Shown here: piece by piece, positions 1 to 8,481 of the stretch | How the letters are laid out: the number at the start of each line of letters is the position of its first letter | Numbering within the stretch: the first letter of the stretch is position 1 | Assembly: GCA_046316495.1 (NCBI GenBank) | Contig: JBKDAM010000148.1 | Location: forward strand, 10,903 to 74,902 | From: M3007 sp046316495 | GTDB lineage: Bacteria > Bacteroidota > Bacteroidia > Chitinophagales > Saprospiraceae | DNA: 64,000 bases | Direction of reading: 5' to 3' | Notes under the pieces: generated by a model | Seen by the model: the letters and a program-made list of their open reading frames with translations, nothing else | What the model was told of the DNA's origin: nothing | The model's database searches: none | Made by a program: the position numbers and the translations under genes

Positions 1-171
1 GAATAGGCGGGCGATGGCTGGGGTTATTTCAATTTGATAGGGTTGGCAAGTGGCTTCGGTGGCGCGTTGGCTAAGATAGGTAAGGTTGCCTTCTTTATCT
101 GTTTGAACTAGCCAAGCGGCTGGTAGAAATAGGTAATCAGAATAGGGATAAAGACTAAATACGATTTGCAT
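1..171 (-). CDS. N-terminus of an unrecognised protein (cut by window edge)
   Basis: An open frame of 57 codons runs on the minus strand from an ATG at 169-171 to the window edge without a stop. It starts MQIVFSLYPYSDYLF and contains no signal peptide or motif I recognise. Codon use and the clean ATG make a real gene likely, but the family cannot be named from 57 residues. It is divergent to accA, and the 273-bp gap between them carries the accA promoter candidate. Confidence 0.55.
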   Translation of the reverse strand, partial: MQIVFSLYPYSDYLFLPAAWLVQTDKEGNLTYLSQRATEATCQPYQIEITPAIARLF

Positions 172-299
172 TAATTATGATTCGATTAAGTGAGCGGGGA
201 GTGATGAAGGGAATGGTTTATGATGCCTGTTTTCTGAAAGGTTGTTTGATGTTTGAGCGGTCAAAGTAAAAAAAGTGTGTTGTAAAAGGCAGTTTTAAT

Positions 300-307
300 T
301 ACATTTG
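300..307 (+). promoter_or_regulatory. Bacteroidota-type -7 box (TACATTTG) upstream of accA
   Basis: TACATTTG matches the Bacteroidota sigma-ABfr -7 consensus TAnnTTTG exactly. A TTG at 280-282 lies 17 bases upstream, at the expected distance for the -33 element. It would give accA a leader of about 130 nt. The rest of the 172-444 gap shows nothing else I can name. Confidence 0.5.
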
Positions 308-444
308 CGGGCTATTATTGAAAGAAGAGCCTAAACCCCCTCGATTTTGCCGCAAAAATGGTAAAATATTAAAAAACGGTGTTGGGTTATGGTATCTTAG
401 CTTTCATTTTTGGGTAAATTATTCCTCACCAACCCTAATTTGGT

Positions 445-1458
445 ATGGCAACGACTTTTATGGATTTTGAAAAGCCCTTGGAAACCCTTTATGAGCAGCT
501 GGAAAAGCTCAAAGAAGTTGGGGAACAAGGTGAAGTTGATGTGACGGTGATGGTTAGTGAGCTTGAGCAAAAGATTGCGGCGAAGAAGGAAGAGATTTAT
601 TCCAGCCTAACTGGGTGGCAGAAGGTACAGTTAAGTCGTCATCCAGAGCGACCGTATACACTTTATTATGTGACGACTATGTGCAGCAAGTTCATAGAGC
701 TACACGGTGATCGGTATGCTGGTGATGACAAGGCGATTGTAGGAGGCTTAGCTGATTTTGGTGGTCAGACGGTTATGGTGATAGGTCACCAGAAGGGGGT
801 GAACACCAAGATGCGGCAATATCGAAATTTTGGTATGGCGAACCCCGAGGGGTATCGGAAAGCACTTCGATTGATGAAATTGGCGGAGCGCTTTGGGTAT
901 CCGGTTGTGACGCTTATTGATACTCCTGGTGCGTTTCCTGGTTTAGAGGCGGAACAGCGCGGGCAAGCAGAGGCAATTGCGAGGAATTTGTTTGAGATGG
1001 CACAATTAAAAGTTCCGATCATTTGTTACGTTATTGGGGAGGGCGCCTCAGGTGGAGCACTGGGAATTGGACTTGGGGATCGAGTATTTATGTTGGAGCA
1101 TACCTGGTATTCTGTTATCTCTCCGGAGAATTGCTCGACTATTTTGTGGCGGTCTTGGGAGTTTAAGGAGAAGGCTGCTGAGGCACTTCGTTTGGATGCT
1201 GACTCGATGTTATCATTTGGCTTAATAGACGGAATTGTAAGGGAGCCTTTAGGAGGAGCTCACAATGCACCAGAGAAGATGGCGATGGACTTGCGGGGGC
1301 ATATTATGGAGCAGTTGGCAGAGCTGATGCCGCAAGATCCGGAGGTTCGGATTGTGAATCGGATTCACAAATATGAGCAGATGGGTCGGTATACTTACTT
1401 GTCTGCCTTGGAAGAAGCAGAGGCAGAGCGGAAGCCCAAATCAAAATCAGCGAAGTAA
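445..1458 (+). CDS. accA: Acetyl-CoA carboxylase carboxyltransferase, alpha subunit
   Basis: AccA is one half of the carboxyltransferase that moves the carboxyl group from biotin to acetyl-CoA, making malonyl-CoA for fatty acid synthesis in the cytoplasm. The 337-residue length is close to the usual 315-325. The N-terminal helical region (FEKPLETLYEQLEKL) and the crotonase-fold glycine-rich stretch GEGASGGALGIGLGD, with the acyl-CoA-binding RNFGMANPEGYRKALRLMK region before it, are typical. The C-terminus has a short basic tail. It lies 49 bp before lpxC-fabZ on the same strand, so membrane lipid and lipid A precursor genes are grouped. The accD partner is not in the window. Confidence 0.96.
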   Translation: MATTFMDFEKPLETLYEQLEKLKEVGEQGEVDVTVMVSELEQKIAAKKEEIYSSLTGWQKVQLSRHPERPYTLYYVTTMCSKFIELHGDRYAGDDKAIVGGLADFGGQTVMVIGHQKGVNTKMRQYRNFGMANPEGYRKALRLMKLAERFGYPVVTLIDTPGAFPGLEAEQRGQAEAIARNLFEMAQLKVPIICYVIGEGASGGALGIGLGDRVFMLEHTWYSVISPENCSTILWRSWEFKEKAAEALRLDADSMLSFGLIDGIVREPLGGAHNAPEKMAMDLRGHIMEQLAELMPQDPEVRIVNRIHKYEQMGRYTYLSALEEAEAERKPKSKSAK

Positions 1459-1507
1459 GAAGGTATATTTTCTCAGGCTCTACCAATGGAGCAATTACCC
1501 TATTAAT

Positions 1508-2902
1508 ATGAAGCAAACAACTATAAAGGAGGCTGTTTCCGTAAAAGGCGTTGGGTTACATACGGGCAAGCTCGTCACATTGACTATGAAGCCGGCTATA
1601 GCGGGGCACGGCTACCGTTTTCAGCGCATTGACCTCGATGATCAGCCGGTTATTCCTGCAGATGTAAAGTTGGTGATATCGACGAATCGAAGTACTACCC
1701 TCAAAAGTGGGGAGGCGCAGGTTTCTACTGTTGAGCATGTTCTTTCAGCGTTATATGGGATGGGGGTTGACAATGTGCTTTTGGAGATTGATGGCCCTGA
1801 AATGCCGATTATGGATGGTACTTCTGTTCCATTTGTAGAGGCAATTAAACGAGCCGGAATAGTCGAGTTGGAGCAAGACAGGGAGTATTTTGTCATTACC
1901 GAGCCTATTTCTTATCGCGATGAGGTAACAGGAACTGAGCTTATGGCGCTTCCCGCTGAGCAGTTTGAGGCTACGGTCATGATCGACTTTAATTCTTCTG
2001 TTTTAGTTCCGCAGTTTGCAGCTTTAAGCAATATTAATGATTATGAAGGACAAATTGCTCCTTGCAGGACCTTTGTCTTTTTGCATGAGCTTGAGAAGCT
2101 GCTGGATTTGGGATTGATTAAAGGTGGAGATTTGGACAATGCGATTGTGATTGCTGATCGAAAGATGGAGCAAGAGGAGCTGGATAGTTTATCAAAAAAA
2201 ATGGGCAAACCGTCCATAAAGGTGGATTCGGAGGGTGTGTTGAATACGGTGAAACTTCGTTTTCATAATGAGCCAGCTCGCCATAAGTTATTGGATGTGA
2301 TGGGAGATTTGGCTTTGATCGGAAAGCCAATACTTGGCAAGATCGTTGCGACAAAGCCTGGACATACGGCAAATGTTGAATTTGCCAAACTACTCAAAAA
2401 ACAATTTCTTGAGAAACGTCGTTTAGTAGGGATACCGAAGTACGATCCGGAGAAAGAGCCCGTTTTGGACTTTGCTGGGGTTCAGCAGTTGTTGCCACAT
2501 CGATATCCTTTTCTTATGGTAGATAAGGTTATTGAGATTAGCGAGACACACGTTGTAGGAATCAAGAATGTAACCATGAATGAGGGTTTGTTTCAGGGGC
2601 ACTTTCCCGGCAATCCGATTTTTCCTGGGGTTTTACAGATAGAAGCTTTAGCTCAGACAGGAGGCATTTTAGCTTTGTATAATTTGGAAGATAAAGGCGG
2701 TTGGGATACTTATTTTTTAAAAATTGAAAATACCCGTTTTAAGGCTATGGTTCGTCCTGGCGACACCTTAATTCTTAAAATGGAGTTACTAGAGCCAATT
2801 CGACGTGGAATCGTGCATATGCAAGGTACGGCATACGTAGGAAGTAAAATTGTATCTGAGGGTGAGCTAACTGCGCAGATTGTACGCAGAAACAAGGAAT
2901 AA
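1508..2902 (+). CDS. lpxC-fabZ: Bifunctional LpxC deacetylase / FabZ dehydratase fusion
   Basis: A 464-residue fusion. The N-terminal part (about 1-310) is UDP-3-O-acyl-N-acetylglucosamine deacetylase, the committed step of lipid A synthesis. Zinc ligands are visible as H77 (EHVLSAL), H259 and D263 (HKLLDVMGD), with H286 in GHTANVEF as the catalytic histidine. The C-terminal part (about 320-464) is a hotdog-fold 3-hydroxyacyl-ACP dehydratase with LPHRYPFLMVD around H331 and the catalytic pair H365 (GHFPGNP) and E379. The fusion is standard in Bacteroidota. The frame stays open upstream to 1373, inside accA, but the residues there resemble nothing in LpxC, and the ATG at 1508 followed by MKQTTIKEAVSVKGVGLHTG is the conserved start. 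lpxA follows after 6 bp. Confidence 0.96.
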   Translation: MKQTTIKEAVSVKGVGLHTGKLVTLTMKPAIAGHGYRFQRIDLDDQPVIPADVKLVISTNRSTTLKSGEAQVSTVEHVLSALYGMGVDNVLLEIDGPEMPIMDGTSVPFVEAIKRAGIVELEQDREYFVITEPISYRDEVTGTELMALPAEQFEATVMIDFNSSVLVPQFAALSNINDYEGQIAPCRTFVFLHELEKLLDLGLIKGGDLDNAIVIADRKMEQEELDSLSKKMGKPSIKVDSEGVLNTVKLRFHNEPARHKLLDVMGDLALIGKPILGKIVATKPGHTANVEFAKLLKKQFLEKRRLVGIPKYDPEKEPVLDFAGVQQLLPHRYPFLMVDKVIEISETHVVGIKNVTMNEGLFQGHFPGNPIFPGVLQIEALAQTGGILALYNLEDKGGWDTYFLKIENTRFKAMVRPGDTLILKMELLEPIRRGIVHMQGTAYVGSKIVSEGELTAQIVRRNKE

Positions 2903-2908
2903 CGGCGC

Positions 2909-3706
2909 ATGAATATTGCCTCAAACACATTTAGGGATGTACATCCGGGTGCCAAAATTGGCAGCAATGTGCATATAGGCCCATTTACAGTAATTGATGA
3001 GGATGTTGTCATTGGTGACAATTGCCGCATTGGTTCCAATGTTCACATATTTAATGGTGCTCGAATTGGAGATGGGGTCCAAATCTTCCCTTTTTCCAGT
3101 ATTAGTGCTACGCCTCAATCCATCAAAAAGGAGGAGGAGAAAGCCATACTTGAAATTGGCTCTGGGACAATTATTCGAGAGTCTTGTACTATTAATCGAG
3201 GAATACCTCGTTTTGGTGGTAAGACAGTAATTGGTGAGAATGTTTTATTGATGGCTTATGCGCATGTTGCACACGATTGTTTGGTTGGAAGCAATTCTGT
3301 ATTGGCTAACAATGTAACCTTGGCTGGGCATATTGAGGTTGGTAAATATGCTACAATTGGTGGAATGGTTGCTGTTCATCAATTTGTCCGTATTGGTGAG
3401 CAGGTAATGATTGGTGGTGGGTCGCTTGTGCGAAAAGATGTGCCACCTTATGTAACGGCTGCGCGGGATCCCTTATCATACGTTGGTATCAATTCCATTG
3501 GACTGCGCAGACGAGGTTTTTCAGTGGATGATATGCATCACATTGAGGATATATACCGGATCCTTTTTGTAAGGGGCTATAGTGTTCGAAAAGCCTTGGA
3601 AGTAATTGAAACAAGTTTGCCTCAGACGGATTATGCTCGCCAAATTACCAGCTTTATTCGGAATGCGCAGCGTGGTTTAATGAAAGGATACGGTGGTAAA
3701 AGCTAA
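2909..3706 (+). CDS. lpxA: UDP-N-acetylglucosamine acyltransferase
   Basis: LpxA adds the 3-hydroxyacyl chain to UDP-GlcNAc, the first step of lipid A synthesis. At 265 residues it matches the family (262 in E. coli). Hexapeptide repeats of the left-handed beta-helix fill residues about 8-190 (for example GAKIGSNVHIGPFTVI and IGDNCRIGSNVHIF). The catalytic histidine is in the AYAHVAHDCLVG segment. The C-terminal helical domain (DDMHHIEDIYRILFVRG) is present. It is 6 bp after lpxC-fabZ, so the two are almost certainly co-transcribed and represent consecutive pathway steps. Confidence 0.95.
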   Translation: MNIASNTFRDVHPGAKIGSNVHIGPFTVIDEDVVIGDNCRIGSNVHIFNGARIGDGVQIFPFSSISATPQSIKKEEEKAILEIGSGTIIRESCTINRGIPRFGGKTVIGENVLLMAYAHVAHDCLVGSNSVLANNVTLAGHIEVGKYATIGGMVAVHQFVRIGEQVMIGGGSLVRKDVPPYVTAARDPLSYVGINSIGLRRRGFSVDDMHHIEDIYRILFVRGYSVRKALEVIETSLPQTDYARQITSFIRNAQRGLMKGYGGKS

Positions 3707-3725
3707 ATACAATTAAGATAAATAG

Positions 3726-3733
3726 TACTTTTG
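3726..3733 (+). promoter_or_regulatory. -7 box (TACTTTTG) for the TMTC-like gene
   Basis: Exact TAnnTTTG match in the 49-bp gap after lpxA, 22 bp before the next start codon. No clear TTG -33 element was found at the expected distance, so support comes only from the match and its position. Confidence 0.4.
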
Positions 3734-3755
3734 CTTCTAGTAATCCGTTCATCTT

Positions 3756-5762
3756 ATGGCGAAGCAGCAAAAGAAAAATGATCCGCGCCCTGCTCGAGCA
3801 GGTGCCTCCCCTCTTCCACCAGTTTCTGGCAATTCTGTAGTGAATGCGCCCTCTTGGCTATCTTTTTTGATGGTAGCGCTTGGGATATTGCTTTATTCCA
3901 ATACCCTTTGGCACGACTTCACCCTAGATGATTTTGGTGCAATCAAAGAAAACTGGATTGTCAAGGCTGGCTTTAAGCATTGGGATCTACTTTGGAGTAC
4001 AGAATATCGGTACGGCTCTTGGGCAAGTCCAGGGTCTTTGTACAGACCGTTGACATTAGCAATGTTCTCTATTGAATGGCAATTAATGCAGGGGCCCATG
4101 ATTGGGCACCTCTTCAATATACTATATTATGGGCTAACTGGTTGGGTATTATGGATTACTTGGCGGAGGATATTATCGGAATACCCTTGGACATTGGCAG
4201 CTGCAACCACTTTGTTGTTTCTAGCACATCCTGTCCATACAGAAGTAGTAGCTAACATAAAAAGTCGGGATGAGATCATCTCCTTGCTGTGCAGTATGTC
4301 TGCGCTTTATTTTCTTTGGAATTATTTTGATTCTGAACGTAAAAAGTGGCTTTATGTCGCAGCAGGAGTTTATGGTTTGGGGATGTTTGCGAAGGAGAGT
4401 GGAATCACCTTTTTAGCGATTTTCCCTTTGACAATTTGGTTTTTTGGCAAGCGTTCTCTTGGGGAGACCATACGGATAAGTGCTTTGTTTTTAGTTCCCG
4501 TAGCTCTTTACTTATTGATTCGCTATAAAGTTCTGAGTGCCCAGCCCTATCAGGAGGTGTATTCAATATTGGACAACTTTATTGTTGGTGCGAAAGATAA
4601 GGCTTCGGAATTGGCATCCGCTTTTATGATGTGTTTATTATACCTAAAGGCGTTGGTTTGGCCTCATCCTCTGGTAAGCGATATGGGTTATCCACAGATG
4701 AAGCCAGTATCGTTTTCTGATTGGAGGGCCATAGTTGGTTTCGGGGTATATGCAGGAATGGGGATTTGGGCGCTTCTAAATATTGGCAAAAGACATCTCC
4801 TTTCATACGCCATTCTTTTCTACTTAATTACCTTCTCCCTCTTCAGCAATGTGCTTATGCTGATTGGCACTTCTTACGGAGAGCGGTTATTGTATGCGCC
4901 TTCTTGGGGATATGCCTTAGGATTAGCGTGGCTTTTGGAAAAAATTGCTGGCAAATTGGAACAAACTAAGGCAGGAAAAACCTCTTCTGCTGCATTTTGG
5001 ACTGTGATTAGTTTAGTTGTAGTTGCATTTGCTTTTAAAACGGTGTCGCGAAATGCAGCATGGAAAGATAGTTATTCTTTGTATGAAGCGGATTATCCCA
5101 CCTCTCCCAACTGTGCTAAATTGAATTATCATAGAGCATTGGAAATCAACAACAACGGAATGGATGAGGATAAGAATAATGTTATTAATCCCAAGATGAT
5201 TGAAGACGCTATAAAAGCGTATAATCGCACGATAGAGTTGTATCCAGAGTACCATGATGCTTATGGTAGCCGGGGGCTGGCCTACTTCCGCTTGCAACAA
5301 TACGAAAATGCGTTTAAGGACTATCAAGTAGCACTCAAGTACCGCCCTAACGATGCAAAAGTGCTCTCCAATATGGGGTATATTTATTTTTTAAGAGCGC
5401 AGCGGCCGGGCAACCAGCTCGCCTTAACGGAGTTGGATTCTGCTGAAAACGTATATAGGCGAGCTATTCAGTTCGACCCAAGGTTTGTGGATGCACGGCG
5501 CAATTTAGGTGCTGTTCTTGCAATGAAAAGGCAGTTTCCCAAAGCAATTATAGAATGGAAGGAAGGATTGAAGTACGAACCCAATAGTGCGATTTTACAT
5601 TTTTACGTTGGGGCGGCCAACTGTGACATGGGGGATCCTGTGAATGCTACACCTTGGATGGAAAAGGCTAGACAGCTCGACTCAAAGCTTGGTCCTCAGA
5701 TCGACCAAAAGATGGCAGAAGGAAGAGCAAATGCTCAAAAATTAAGTCCACCCGGGAAATAA
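3756..5762 (+). CDS. TMTC-like multi-pass membrane protein with C-terminal TPRs
   Basis: A 668-residue protein. After a short proline-rich cytoplasmic tail, residues about 30-440 hold roughly ten hydrophobic segments with a GT-C glycosyltransferase look: an acidic pair in the first loop (HDFTLDDFGAI), then the RPLTLAMFSIEW and HPVHTEVVANIKSRDE motifs seen in TMTC/PMT-type O-mannosyltransferases. Residues about 470-650 are tetratricopeptide repeats (AYNRTIELYPEYHDAYGSRG and following units). The family would transfer a sugar from a lipid carrier to protein, but the acceptor in bacteria is unknown. It has its own promoter candidate and sits between lpxA and pth with no obvious functional link to either. 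Confidence 0.75.
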   Translation: MAKQQKKNDPRPARAGASPLPPVSGNSVVNAPSWLSFLMVALGILLYSNTLWHDFTLDDFGAIKENWIVKAGFKHWDLLWSTEYRYGSWASPGSLYRPLTLAMFSIEWQLMQGPMIGHLFNILYYGLTGWVLWITWRRILSEYPWTLAAATTLLFLAHPVHTEVVANIKSRDEIISLLCSMSALYFLWNYFDSERKKWLYVAAGVYGLGMFAKESGITFLAIFPLTIWFFGKRSLGETIRISALFLVPVALYLLIRYKVLSAQPYQEVYSILDNFIVGAKDKASELASAFMMCLLYLKALVWPHPLVSDMGYPQMKPVSFSDWRAIVGFGVYAGMGIWALLNIGKRHLLSYAILFYLITFSLFSNVLMLIGTSYGERLLYAPSWGYALGLAWLLEKIAGKLEQTKAGKTSSAAFWTVISLVVVAFAFKTVSRNAAWKDSYSLYEADYPTSPNCAKLNYHRALEINNNGMDEDKNNVINPKMIEDAIKAYNRTIELYPEYHDAYGSRGLAYFRLQQYENAFKDYQVALKYRPNDAKVLSNMGYIYFLRAQRPGNQLALTELDSAENVYRRAIQFDPRFVDARRNLGAVLAMKRQFPKAIIEWKEGLKYEPNSAILHFYVGAANCDMGDPVNATPWMEKARQLDSKLGPQIDQKMAEGRANAQKLSPPGK

Positions 5763-5846
5763 GTCAGGTACACTGAACCGTATTGATCGCGGTGTTTCTT
5801 AATAGTTATAGTATTATTTAACGGTAAAAAGAAAAAACAATCAGGG

Positions 5847-6407
5847 GTGAAATATTTAATAACAGGCCTTGGAAATGTGGGCTATGAATACGATCAGACA
5901 CGTCACAATATTGGTTTTGCGGTGGTTGACCTTATTTGCACCTCTCTTGACGGCAAGTGGCGGCAAGACACTCATGGCGATTTGGCAGAAGTTCGATACA
6001 AAGGCAGGACTGTAATTTTGTTGAAGCCCAATACTTATATGAACTTGAGTGGGAAAGCGGTTCGTTATTGGATGCAAAAGGAGAAAGTTCCGATTGAAAA
6101 TGTATTGGTCATTACAGATGATCTAAACCTACCATTTGGGAAATTGAGACTAAGACCTAACGGTTCAGATGGAGGCCATAATGGGCTAAAGAGTGTTCAG
6201 GAGCTGCTGGGAGAAACGAATTATCCGAGGTTGAGAATGGGTATTGGGAATACGTTTTCAAAGGGGAAGCAGGTGAATTTTGTTTTAGGTAAATGGTCAG
6301 AGGATGAAAAAGCGGAGTTGTCGTTCATCTTGGAAAAAGCGAGTGAAGCGGTTAAGGCCTATGTTGCGATTGGCATTGATCGCGCGATGAACTTGTATAA
6401 TAAATAA
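5847..6407 (+). CDS. pth: Peptidyl-tRNA hydrolase
   Basis: Pth cleaves peptidyl-tRNA released from stalled ribosomes. The 186-residue protein has the family signature GLGNVGYEYDQTRHNIGF with N10 and the catalytic H20 at their usual positions, and the DDLNLPFGK and GSDGGHNGLKS motifs. The start codon is GTG at 5847, fixed because the conserved sequence begins at once (MKYLITGLGN). No Shine-Dalgarno-like sequence is needed in this phylum, although AGGGG lies just upstream. Confidence 0.95.
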   Translation: MKYLITGLGNVGYEYDQTRHNIGFAVVDLICTSLDGKWRQDTHGDLAEVRYKGRTVILLKPNTYMNLSGKAVRYWMQKEKVPIENVLVITDDLNLPFGKLRLRPNGSDGGHNGLKSVQELLGETNYPRLRMGIGNTFSKGKQVNFVLGKWSEDEKAELSFILEKASEAVKAYVAIGIDRAMNLYNK

Positions 6408-6499
6408 AGCTATTAAAAGGTGCTGCTACTTTCCTCTTTACTTGGAGTGCAAACTAGCTTTTATACCGTTCTTTAATGGTCGTAAAGTGCCCTCTACTT

Positions 6500-8473
6500 A
6501 TGCGTTTTCTCATAGTTTTTTGTGTTTTGATGCTTTCTAGTTATTCCCTTTTTTCGCAACTGCGTCTTTCTAAGGTGTTTGCAGATCAGATGGTATTACA
6601 AAGAGGAAAGCCAATTCCGGTATGGGGCTGGGGTATTCCGGGGGAGGTCGTGAGCGTTTCTCTTGAATTAGATCGTCAAGAGGTTACAGTGGATCCAACC
6701 GGCAAGTGGAAGTTAGAGTTGCCAACGAGGGGGGCTGGTGGCCCTTATGTTTTTGAAGTGAGGAGTGGGCTTGAGACCATTGTTTTTCGAGATGTTTGGG
6801 TGGGAGAAGTATGGCTGTGTTCTGGGCAGTCCAACATGGAGTGGGAGGTTCGTTTGGCAGAAAACCCTGGCTTTGAACGGCAGAATGCAAGAGACTCATT
6901 GATTCGGCACATTAAATTAGATACTAAAGTAAGTCTATATCCTGTTGAGGAGTTGGCGACGCCCCGGACTGGCTGGGAGGTATGCACTCCAAGTTCGGTG
7001 GGTACGTTTTCTGCAGTGGGATATTTTTTTGCAAAAAAACTTAGAGAGAATTTTGGGCCAGGTGTTGCTATCGGATTAATAAACAATACATGGGGAGGGT
7101 CTCATATTGAGGCCTGGATTAGCAAGGAGGGCTTATCAAGTTTGGACAATTTTCGTGCTTATTTGGAGCGCTACCCTACTGATTGGACTCAGGCGCATTC
7201 CATGTTAAAGTCGCAATTATTGAAGTGGACCTTGGGGGATGCTGAGTTACTTGATCATTTAGATGAAACGGTTTATTATTCGGAAGGTTTTGATTTTTCC
7301 ACATGGAAAGCCGCAACAGCTCCTGGTGCATGGGATTGGCAGGGGGTTTGGGCTTATCGTGGTAAGGGTTTTATGGCCAAAAAGCTGGAGGTTCCATCAT
7401 TTGTTTCGGGTGCTCCCGCCCTTTTGCGATTAGGCGAACACGAAGTGCCTGTTTCCTGCTGGATCAACGGTCGGTCCATGCTCGTTTCCATGATCGGAAA
7501 AGAGGCTTTGGTGGAGGTTCCTGCGGGTGTATTAAGAGAGGGCAGTAATTTTCTTGTTGTGCTTGTATCTCCACAATCGGGGCCAAAGCATTGGGGTGTT
7601 GGACTATTTGGGGATGAAAGTAATTTACGTGTTGAGTGGGAGGACTATTCGATTTCATTGGTTGGTGAAGACTGGCGGAAGATGCCCTCTTGGGCTTCCC
7701 CGCATTATATTGAAACGCTGCAGAACAATGTTGCTTGTGGTTTATTTAATGGGATGGTAGCCCCTTTGGCCCCCTATGCGGTTGCTGGGGTTTTATGGTA
7801 CCAGGGTGAGTCTAATGCGGAGAGGGCATCCGACTATACGACTACCTTTCCGTTATTAATTAAAGATTGGCGGAGTGCTTGGGGAGAGGCGGAACTTCCG
7901 TTTTATTTTGTCCAGCTTTCGTCATTTGGGAAAAATAGGTCCTCAAATGAGGGAAGTTCTTGGGCTGAGTTAAGGGAGGCTCAGCAAAAGGCCCTTGCTT
8001 TGCCTAATACAGGTATGGCAGTTACACTGGATATTGGGGATGCATTAGATATTCATCCGAGAAACAAGCAGGAAGTAGGAAGGCGGTTAGCCTTAATCGC
8101 CTTGGCAAAATCATATGGGTTCCAAATTGATCATGAATCACCCCGACTTAAAGACTTTAATGTAAAAGAAACGAGCGTCCTACTTACTTTTGATGGTGTT
8201 GGGAGTGGCCTATATGCCAAGGATAAATTTGGGTATTTCAGGGGGTTTGAGGTAGCTGGTCCAGATCGTGTTTTTCATTTTGCACAAGCACAGTTAGTAA
8301 CCAAAGACCAGATAGAGGTTTATCATCCGCTTGGGATGATGCCGGTAGCGGTTCGGTATGCTTGGTCTGATGCTCCGGTGGATGCAAACGTGTATAATGG
8401 TTTTGGGCTTCCACTAGGAACATTTCGAACAGATGATTGGAGGGGCATTACCGTTGGTCGTCATTTTGAGTAG
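6500..8473 (+). CDS. Secreted sialate O-acetylesterase, SGNH family
   Basis: A 657-residue esterase that would remove O-acetyl groups from sialic acids or other acetylated glycans outside the inner membrane. A signal peptide (MRFLIVFCVLMLSSYSLFSQ) is followed by an Ig-like domain, the SGNH nucleophile block GQSNMEW, block III GVLWYQGESNAE, and a C-terminal D..H dyad in ALDIHPRNKQEVGRRLA. A carbohydrate-binding-like insertion lies between about residues 250 and 390. An in-frame ATG at 6476 would add eight residues. I prefer 6500 because it gives the more typical signal peptide and a near-match promoter box (TAGCTTTT, 6455-6462) lies close to 6476. It converges with the VIT gene, 8 bp away. Confidence 0.88.
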   Translation: MRFLIVFCVLMLSSYSLFSQLRLSKVFADQMVLQRGKPIPVWGWGIPGEVVSVSLELDRQEVTVDPTGKWKLELPTRGAGGPYVFEVRSGLETIVFRDVWVGEVWLCSGQSNMEWEVRLAENPGFERQNARDSLIRHIKLDTKVSLYPVEELATPRTGWEVCTPSSVGTFSAVGYFFAKKLRENFGPGVAIGLINNTWGGSHIEAWISKEGLSSLDNFRAYLERYPTDWTQAHSMLKSQLLKWTLGDAELLDHLDETVYYSEGFDFSTWKAATAPGAWDWQGVWAYRGKGFMAKKLEVPSFVSGAPALLRLGEHEVPVSCWINGRSMLVSMIGKEALVEVPAGVLREGSNFLVVLVSPQSGPKHWGVGLFGDESNLRVEWEDYSISLVGEDWRKMPSWASPHYIETLQNNVACGLFNGMVAPLAPYAVAGVLWYQGESNAERASDYTTTFPLLIKDWRSAWGEAELPFYFVQLSSFGKNRSSNEGSSWAELREAQQKALALPNTGMAVTLDIGDALDIHPRNKQEVGRRLALIALAKSYGFQIDHESPRLKDFNVKETSVLLTFDGVGSGLYAKDKFGYFRGFEVAGPDRVFHFAQAQLVTKDQIEVYHPLGMMPVAVRYAWSDAPVDANVYNGFGLPLGTFRTDDWRGITVGRHFE

Positions 8474-8481
8474 CTAAATTA

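Noticed and set aside
1373..1507. Upstream extension of lpxC-fabZ into accA
   Set aside because: The extra 45 residues read the accA 3' end in another frame and resemble nothing in LpxC. The known LpxC start is at 1508.
5847..6407. Non-ATG start of pth as a sign of decay
   Set aside because: GTG is a normal start, and the conserved N-terminus follows at once with all catalytic residues present.
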